This document shows positions 62,287 through 64,000 of a stretch of 64,000 nucleotides of DNA, one piece after another (the first letter of the stretch is position 1; every line of letters starts with the position of its first letter). The DNA is from Haloarcula marismortui ATCC 43049 (lineage in GTDB: Archaea > Halobacteriota > Halobacteria > Halobacteriales > Haloarculaceae), in NCBI RefSeq assembly GCF_000011085.1, contig NC_006395.1, positions 310,001-374,000 on the forward strand. Direction: 5' to 3'. The notes under the pieces are model-generated. The model worked only from the letters and a program-made list of their open reading frames with translations, had not been told where the DNA came from and made no database searches. The position numbers and the translations under genes were made by a program.

Positions 62287-63663
62287 ATGACCGGTAACGA
62301 GGAACATCCTAACTATCCCAGTGTCGACCAGTCAGACCGGACAGTACCACGGAACCTCCGCCAGACTGGTGACCCCAACATCGAGATGTTGGTGTCGACG
62401 CGCGTTCGAAAGTCCCCGTTCTTCCACAAGTCCTTCAACGAGGAGGGCGCCTGGCGGGCTACCGTCTACAACCGCCTCTATCACCCGCGCGGTCTCATCG
62501 AGCCCGAGGACGGAGGCGTGATGAAGGAGTACGACGCACTGACCAACACCGTCACCCTCTGGGACGTCGCCGTCGAGCGCCAGATTCGTGTCAAAGGGCC
62601 CGACGCTGAGGCGCTGACGAACTACGTGGTCACTCGCGACGTGACGGGCATGGACGCGATGGACGGGAAGTACGTCATCCTCTGTAACGAGGACGGCGGC
62701 GTCCTGAACGACCCAGTGTTGCTCCGGCCCAAGGAAGACGAGTTCTGGTTCTCTATCTCGGACTCGACACTGATGCAGTGGCTTCAGGGCGTCAACGTCG
62801 ACAACGACTTTGATGTCGAAATCGACGAGATTGATGTCGCGCCGATGCAGATTCAGGGCCCAAGGGCGCTCGACGTGATGGTCGATGTCGTCGGCGACAA
62901 GGTCAAAGACGTGCCCTACTACGGTCTGATGGAGGCCGAGATCGACGGTTGCGACGTACTGATCAGCCAGACTGGGTTCTCTGGCGAGAAGGGCTTCGAA
63001 GTCTACGTCAAAGACGCGATGGAAAACGCCGAGCGCGTCTGGGACCCTGTTATGGAGTCTGTCAAGGACCACGGCGGTCGTCAGATCGCACCCGGTCACC
63101 ACCGCCGGATTGCCGCCGGCATCATGTCCTGGGGTCAGGACCTCGACCATGAGACGTCACCGTTCCAGGTCAATCTCGGCTACCACGTCCCTGACGACAA
63201 AGAAGCCGACTACATCGGCAAAGAGGTTCTCGAAGAACAAAAAGAACAGATCGAGAACGGCAACTACCCGTTCGAGCACAAGCTCATCGGACTGAAGATC
63301 GCCGGCGAGCCAATCCGTGACTACGCCCCCGACTTCTGGCTCATCTCCGACCCGGACACGGGCGAGGAATGCGGCTACCTCACCTCTCCGTGGTGGAACC
63401 CGGACCTAGAGACCAACATCGGCATGGGCTTTGTCCCGGCTGAGAAGATTCAGGAAGTCACCGACACGCCGCTCAACGACGCGGTCTACGACGAGGAGCT
63501 GGACCTAGAGTTCCAGGTCCATCTCCCCGACGAGTACGCCGACGAACCCGGCGAACCGGTGTTCGCCACCGCCGCGAAGGTGCCGTTCAAGGAGTCTGTC
63601 AACCCGAGCGCTCGCGAGCAGGCGAAGCTCAACGCCAGGAAAGAGGCCGAAAGCGACGACTAA
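62287..63663 (+). CDS. DmdA/GcvT family folate-dependent demethylase
   Basis: A 458-residue protein of the aminomethyltransferase fold. STRVRKSPFF, ATVYNRLYHP and TLWDVAVERQIRVKGPDA resemble DMSP demethylase (DmdA), whose N-terminus reads similarly (TVYNHM, VWDVAVERQ), more than glycine cleavage T protein. IQGPRALDVM and SGEKGFEVYV are shared folate-domain motifs. It would transfer a methyl group from DMSP, or another methylated osmolyte or amine, to tetrahydrofolate. It is about 90 residues longer than DmdA, with an acidic C-terminal tail. No gcv partner genes adjacent. Confidence 0.8.
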   Translation: MTGNEEHPNYPSVDQSDRTVPRNLRQTGDPNIEMLVSTRVRKSPFFHKSFNEEGAWRATVYNRLYHPRGLIEPEDGGVMKEYDALTNTVTLWDVAVERQIRVKGPDAEALTNYVVTRDVTGMDAMDGKYVILCNEDGGVLNDPVLLRPKEDEFWFSISDSTLMQWLQGVNVDNDFDVEIDEIDVAPMQIQGPRALDVMVDVVGDKVKDVPYYGLMEAEIDGCDVLISQTGFSGEKGFEVYVKDAMENAERVWDPVMESVKDHGGRQIAPGHHRRIAAGIMSWGQDLDHETSPFQVNLGYHVPDDKEADYIGKEVLEEQKEQIENGNYPFEHKLIGLKIAGEPIRDYAPDFWLISDPDTGEECGYLTSPWWNPDLETNIGMGFVPAEKIQEVTDTPLNDAVYDEELDLEFQVHLPDEYADEPGEPVFATAAKVPFKESVNPSAREQAKLNARKEAESDD

Positions 63664-63685
63664 CCCCTCACTCCGCCTGTCCCTC

Positions 63686-63690
63686 TTTTT
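63686..63690 (+). terminator. T-run after the DmdA-like gene
   Basis: Five Ts preceded by CTC about 25 nt after the stop. Fits archaeal oligo-T termination. Confidence 0.3.
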
Positions 63691-63870
63691 ATTCGCACAC
63701 GTTGTTAGGAAACGCATCGTTCCTTTTCGTGAAATCCGGCGGCTCCGAAGTGGACTACCCCTCGGTTAGCAGCGGGGGCGGAGCATCACCAGTGCGCCCG
63801 ACCCAGTGTGAGGCCAATATTCCATCTCAACACAGATTCATAAGAGAATTGCTCATACATACCAATACAC

Positions 63871-64000
63871 GTGTCTGAACAGACCAGACGTGACCTTCTG
63901 AAACGACTTGGGGTCGGAAGCACAGCCGGTGTCGTGTCGCTGGCTGGCTGCGCCCAGCAGTCAGACGAAGGCGGCGGTGATGGCGGCAGTGACGGAGAGA
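63871..64000 (+). CDS. Tat lipoprotein, N-terminal fragment (probable ABC binding protein)
   Basis: GTG-started frame cut by the window end. It shows a twin-arginine signal (TRRDLLKRLGVGS) and lipobox SLAGCAQ, then a Gly/Asp/Ser-rich linker, exactly the pattern of haloarchaeal ABC substrate-binding lipoproteins. The family cannot be judged from 43 residues. Downstream of the demethylase, an osmolyte or amino acid binder is plausible. Confidence 0.65.
   Translation, partial: MSEQTRRDLLKRLGVGSTAGVVSLAGCAQQSDEGGGDGGSDGE

Noticed and set aside
1-64000. tRNA, rRNA, CRISPR arrays, intact IS elements
   Set aside because: No cloverleaf with a T-loop, rRNA-like stretch, regular repeat-spacer array or transposase gene was found by eye.

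Overview
The window reads as chromosomal DNA of an extremely halophilic archaeon, most likely a Haloarcula-type organism; the genus is my guess from gene content. The proteins are very acidic and the DNA is GC-rich with AT-rich intergenic stretches. Many starts lie about 27-30 nt downstream of a TATA box, as in leaderless haloarchaeal transcripts. Exported proteins carry twin-arginine signals, several with a lipobox. The families (PRC-barrel, DUF7827-like surface protein, HTH-10 regulator, archaeal IclR regulators, PPK1) are typical of Halobacteria. I see no rRNA, tRNA, CRISPR array or intact insertion sequence.

Region 1 (1-16.8 kb) is mixed housekeeping and envelope functions. It holds the end of a luciferase-like monooxygenase, two methyltransferases, a Tat-exported alpha/beta hydrolase and a DUF3267 zincin. 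A calcineurin-type phosphatase lies 4 nt upstream of polyphosphate kinase. Next come an AIM24 protein and a MATE exporter coupled to one of two divergent TetR regulators. The region ends with a surface protein, a membrane-anchored ArsR-like regulator, a subtilase and a CPBP protease.

Region 2 (16.8-34.6 kb) is largely one-carbon and central metabolism: a formaldehyde dehydrogenase-like enzyme, a COG0523 GTPase, an ArfB-like creatininase homologue, a large molybdenum formate dehydrogenase with a divergent NuoF-like partner, a RidA protein, a K+ channel, a BCCT transporter, a chorismate-using synthase pair (PabA/PabB or TrpG/TrpE), FolD and serine acetyltransferase.

Region 3 (34.7-59.7 kb) is accessory transport and catabolism. 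After a dicarboxylate symporter and an EamA exporter comes a ten-gene minus-strand operon (47057 down to 37635): a complete CUT1-type ABC importer, a creatininase-family amidohydrolase, an unrecognised protein, an enolase-superfamily enzyme, an SDR, a RidA protein and a HAD phosphatase. It is divergent from an IclR regulator, with two related palindromes between them. A second plus-strand set follows: IclR, a PotABCD-type importer whose first permease is split by an in-frame TAA, two dehydrogenases, an MFS transporter and a true-nitrilase-like enzyme. These two sets are the best candidates for undescribed pathways.

Region 4 (59.7-64 kb) holds an HTH-10 regulator with a strong upstream palindrome, a small membrane protein, dihydrofolate reductase, a DmdA/GcvT-type demethylase and the start of a Tat lipoprotein. 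FolD, DHFR, the DmdA-like protein and the formaldehyde and formate dehydrogenases together suggest active folate-linked demethylation and C1 oxidation; this is an inference from gene content.
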